A DNA stretch of 43,859 bases. Origin: Clostridium_AM sp964554365. Lineage in GTDB: Bacteria; Bacillota; Clostridia; Clostridiales; Clostridiaceae. Below, in pieces: positions 41,528-43,859 of the stretch (the first letter of the stretch is position 1; every line of letters starts with the position of its first letter). The notes under the pieces are model-generated. The model was not told the origin of the DNA and searched no databases. It saw nothing but the letters and a program-made list of their open reading frames with translations. The stretch covers positions 1 through 43,859 of the forward strand of contig CAZKOJ010000013.1 in the NCBI GenBank assembly GCA_964554365.1, in the 5' to 3' direction. A program made the position numbers and the translations under genes.

Positions 41528-43483
41528 ATGGAACAAAGAGAGGAAAAAGTACAGGTTTATGATGTTACTGCATTGACTTCTCTGGAAAAGCTGGAGCCTG
41601 TTAGAGTTAGACCAGGTATGTATATAGGTTCCACAGGGAGTAAGGGGCTTCATCACTGTATATGGGAAATTTTAGATAATGCTATAGATGAAATATCTAA
41701 CGGTTTTGGAAACAAGGCTACTGTAATTTTAAATAAAGATAAAAGTGTAACTATTATAGATAATGGCAGAGGGATACCTACAGGAATACATCCTTTAAAG
41801 AAAAAATCTGGCGTGGAGATGGTATTTACAGAGCTTCACACAGGTGGAAAATTTAACAATGATGTGTATAAAACTTCTGGAGGTCTTCATGGAGTTGGAG
41901 CAGCTGTAGTTAACGCACTTTCAAAATGGATAGAAGTAGAAATAAAACAAAACGGACATATATATATGCAAAGATTTGAATATGCTTACGACAAAAGTGT
42001 AAGAAGAGAAATGCCTGGAACTCCTGTAACTCAGTTGAAAATAATAGGAGATACAGAGGAAACATCAACAAAAGTGACTTTTATGCCTGATAAAGATGTA
42101 TTTTCAAGTACAGAATTTAAATTTGATGTAATAGATGAACGTCTTCAAGAGTTATCTTTTCAAAATAAAGGCATAACATTAAAGCTTATTGATAAACGAA
42201 AAGATGAGGACGTAGAAAAAGAATATCATTCAGAAAGAGGTCTTTTAGATTTCATAGAATATTTAAATGAAAGTAGAACATCACTGCATAGCTCACCTAT
42301 ATTATTTGACGGGGATAGAGAAGTAAATGGTGTAAGTATGTATGGTGAGGTATGTGTGCAATTTACAGATTCTACTACAGAATATATAGCAAGTTACGTA
42401 AATAATATTCCAACTACGGAATCGGGAACTCACGAAAGTGGATTTAAAACAGGTATGACAAGAGCATTTAAAGAATGGACTAAAAAGTTAAATCTCCTGA
42501 AGGAAAAAGATAAAGAATTTGAGGGGGATGACTTGAGAGAAGGTATGACTGCTATACTCAGAATAAAAATAACTAACCCTATATTTGAAGGTCAGACGAA
42601 AACAAAGCTAGGAAATACAGAAGCTTATACAATGATGAATGATTTAGCTTATACTAGATTTTGTGAGTGGATAGAAGATAATAAAGACACTGCTATATTT
42701 ATTATAAATAATGCTATAGATGCAGCAACTAGACGTGAAAAAATTAAAAAAATAAATGAGGCAGAGAAGAAAAAAATAGGTAAAGGCACCGCACCTCTTG
42801 CAGGAAAAATAGCAGTTTGTACATTAAAAGATCCTTCCTTTTCAGAATTTATAGTAGTTGAAGGAGACTCAGCAGGAGGATCAGCAAAGCAGGCTAGAGA
42901 TAGACGATTTCAAACTATAATGCCTTCTAAAGGAAAAATAATGAATACGGAAAAGCAGAAGCTTGAAAATGTAATTGGTAGTGAAGAGCTTAAAATATTC
43001 AATACTGCTATAGGTACAGGAATTTTAGAAAATTATAATGAGACAGATTTAAAATATAATAAGATAATAATAATGGCGGATGCTGATGTGGATGGGTATC
43101 ATATCAGAACTTTATGGATGACTTATATATATAGATATATGAGGGCTCTTATAGCTAATGGACATCTTTATATAGCTATGCCACCTCTTTATAAGGTATA
43201 TAGACAAACTAAAAATGAAGAAATAGTTAAATATGCGTATAGTGATGAGGAATTAGAAAATACAAAAAAACAAGTGGGGAAAGGTGCACTAATACAGAGA
43301 TATAAAGGCCTTGGGGAAATGAATCCAGACCAACTGTGGCAAACCACATTAAATCCTGAAACTAGAACTCTTCAGCAGATTACAATAGATGATGCAGCAA
43401 AAGCAGAAAAAATGGTATCGCTACTTATGGGAGAAGTGGTGGCACCAAGAAAAAACTATATGTACAAATATGCGGAATTTTAA
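41528..43483 (+). CDS. parE: DNA topoisomerase IV subunit B (GyrB-like)
   Basis: 651 residues. GHKL ATPase (ILDNAIDEI, DNGRGIP, TSGGLHGVGAAVVNALS), transducer domain, Toprim (VVEGDSAGGSAKQARDRRFQ, ADADVDGYHI) and C-terminal GEMNPDQLW tail. The gene pairs with a subunit A gene downstream; gyrB is normally beside recF at the origin, so parE is the likelier identity. ATP-dependent decatenation of daughter chromosomes. SD GGAGGA before ATG. Confidence 0.9.
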   Translation: MEQREEKVQVYDVTALTSLEKLEPVRVRPGMYIGSTGSKGLHHCIWEILDNAIDEISNGFGNKATVILNKDKSVTIIDNGRGIPTGIHPLKKKSGVEMVFTELHTGGKFNNDVYKTSGGLHGVGAAVVNALSKWIEVEIKQNGHIYMQRFEYAYDKSVRREMPGTPVTQLKIIGDTEETSTKVTFMPDKDVFSSTEFKFDVIDERLQELSFQNKGITLKLIDKRKDEDVEKEYHSERGLLDFIEYLNESRTSLHSSPILFDGDREVNGVSMYGEVCVQFTDSTTEYIASYVNNIPTTESGTHESGFKTGMTRAFKEWTKKLNLLKEKDKEFEGDDLREGMTAILRIKITNPIFEGQTKTKLGNTEAYTMMNDLAYTRFCEWIEDNKDTAIFIINNAIDAATRREKIKKINEAEKKKIGKGTAPLAGKIAVCTLKDPSFSEFIVVEGDSAGGSAKQARDRRFQTIMPSKGKIMNTEKQKLENVIGSEELKIFNTAIGTGILENYNETDLKYNKIIIMADADVDGYHIRTLWMTYIYRYMRALIANGHLYIAMPPLYKVYRQTKNEEIVKYAYSDEELENTKKQVGKGALIQRYKGLGEMNPDQLWQTTLNPETRTLQQITIDDAAKAEKMVSLLMGEVVAPRKNYMYKYAEF

Positions 43484-43521
43484 GCAGAGATCACAAACTT
43501 GTGATTTTATGTAAATCACTT

Positions 43522-43552
43522 ACTCCTCTGAAAAAATCAAGGGGAGTTTTCA
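43522..43552 (+). terminator. Weak hairpin between parE and parC
   Basis: ACTCCTC (43522-43528) and GGGGAGT (43541-43547) with a G-T pair, followed by TTT. It may give partial termination. Confidence 0.45.
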
Positions 43553-43621
43553 CTAATTTTATAGTAAAAGTTTGTAACTTTGTATCAAAATAAAATTATA
43601 TAGATGATAGGAGGAAATAAT

Positions 43622-43859
43622 ATGGCAAAGAAAGTAGATATTCCTCGTGATAATAATATAATAAAAACACCAATAGAAGAAGCAATGCCGGACAACTATC
43701 TTCCTTATGCTGTGGAGGTTTCCAAGGAGAGAGCGCTTCCAGATGTACGTGATGGACTAAAGCCTGTACATAGAAGCATATTGTATGGTGCATTAATGCT
43801 TAAAGCTTTTCAAGATAAACCTTACTATCTGCAATCCCTGTTCTTATTTCAGGACCTTT
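43622..43859 (+). CDS. parC: DNA topoisomerase IV subunit A, 3' part missing
   Basis: About 63 residues are typical of ParC/GyrA: AMPDNYLPYAVEVSKERALP then DVRDGLKPVHRSILYGALMLKAF. The frame is still open at the window edge. After the AAGCTT at 43803-43808 the sequence no longer follows the family, where one expects PDKPYYKSARIVGD; here QDKPYYLQSLF appears. SD GGAGG before ATG. The true gene surely continues, but not as the sequence shows. Confidence 0.8.
   Translation, partial: MAKKVDIPRDNNIIKTPIEEAMPDNYLPYAVEVSKERALPDVRDGLKPVHRSILYGALMLKAFQDKPYYLQSLFLFQDL
43809..43859 (-). other. Non-ParC end sequence resembling antisense pyruvate kinase
   Basis: Read on the minus strand, bases 43859 down to 43809 encode KGPEIRTGIADSKVYLEK, and KGPEIRTG is a hallmark motif of pyruvate kinase. 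The switch from ParC occurs at a HindIII recognition sequence, suggesting an artefactual join or a rearrangement. Confidence 0.5.

Noticed and set aside
1..43859. CRISPR arrays, tRNA or rRNA genes, complete insertion sequences, prophage
   Set aside because: No regularly spaced repeats, cloverleaf with CCA-type ends, transposase or phage structural genes were seen by eye. tRNAscan-SE and a CRISPR finder would be needed to exclude them fully.

Overview
The window is very AT-rich, low-GC Gram-positive DNA with strong AGGAGG-type ribosome binding sites, lipoprotein-type solute-binding proteins, spore-surface-like proteins and candidate sporulation signals. This points to a spore-forming anaerobic Clostridium; no rRNA or tRNA gene was seen to refine that. 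Both ends cut genes: rlmD at the left and a topoisomerase IV subunit A gene at the right.

Bases 1-16.2 kb are accessory and housekeeping. They hold rlmD (partial), two paralogous CsxC-like spore-surface proteins flanking a decayed gene, a decayed flavodoxin-fold oxidoreductase, a TPM/LemA membrane pair with a possible structured RNA leader, and a uroporphyrinogen-decarboxylase-fold methyltransferase. An Rrf2 (YwnA-like) regulator follows with its NAD(P)-binding and DsbA-like partners, sharing a palindromic operator that occurs three times. Next is a PrpR-type sigma-54 activator whose probable target, a PatB/MalY beta-C-S lyase plus amino acid permease, has a good -24/-12 promoter. A 34-residue Cys/Arg-rich peptide gene with a sigma-K-like promoter, absent from simple ORF calling, lies at 16.1 kb, followed by a chemoreceptor.

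Bases 18.4-41 kb are the main interest. A divergent pair of long gene clusters appears devoted to molybdenum and selenium. The minus-strand cluster encodes ModA, ModB, ModC, a DUF364 metal-chelation-type protein, a THEP1-like NTPase and a second, BtuCDF/FecBCD-type ABC importer. The plus-strand cluster starts at a consensus sigma-54 promoter. It encodes a selenium-dependent xanthine-dehydrogenase-type molybdenum hydroxylase, a multidomain pyridine-nucleotide/Fe-S/CCG protein, and the set known in Desulfovibrio as DVU_1557 to DVU_1551: small CxxC protein, methyltransferase, C-GCAxxG-C-C protein, radical SAM TrsS, PaaK-like ligase, XdhC and a MobA-like NTP transferase, here with an HD domain. 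A histidine phosphatase and a GAF/PAS/AAA+/Fis sigma-54 activator end it. tRNA 2-selenouridine synthase (mnmH) follows. I infer that the activator switches on the enzyme plus maturation genes, the minus-strand genes supply molybdate or tungstate, and the unstudied middle genes install or recycle a modified (selenium-containing) molybdenum cofactor.

Bases 41-43.9 kb hold topoisomerase IV (parE, start of parC). The last ~50 bases do not continue ParC and read on the opposite strand like pyruvate kinase, with a HindIII site at the join, so the right end may be chimeric.
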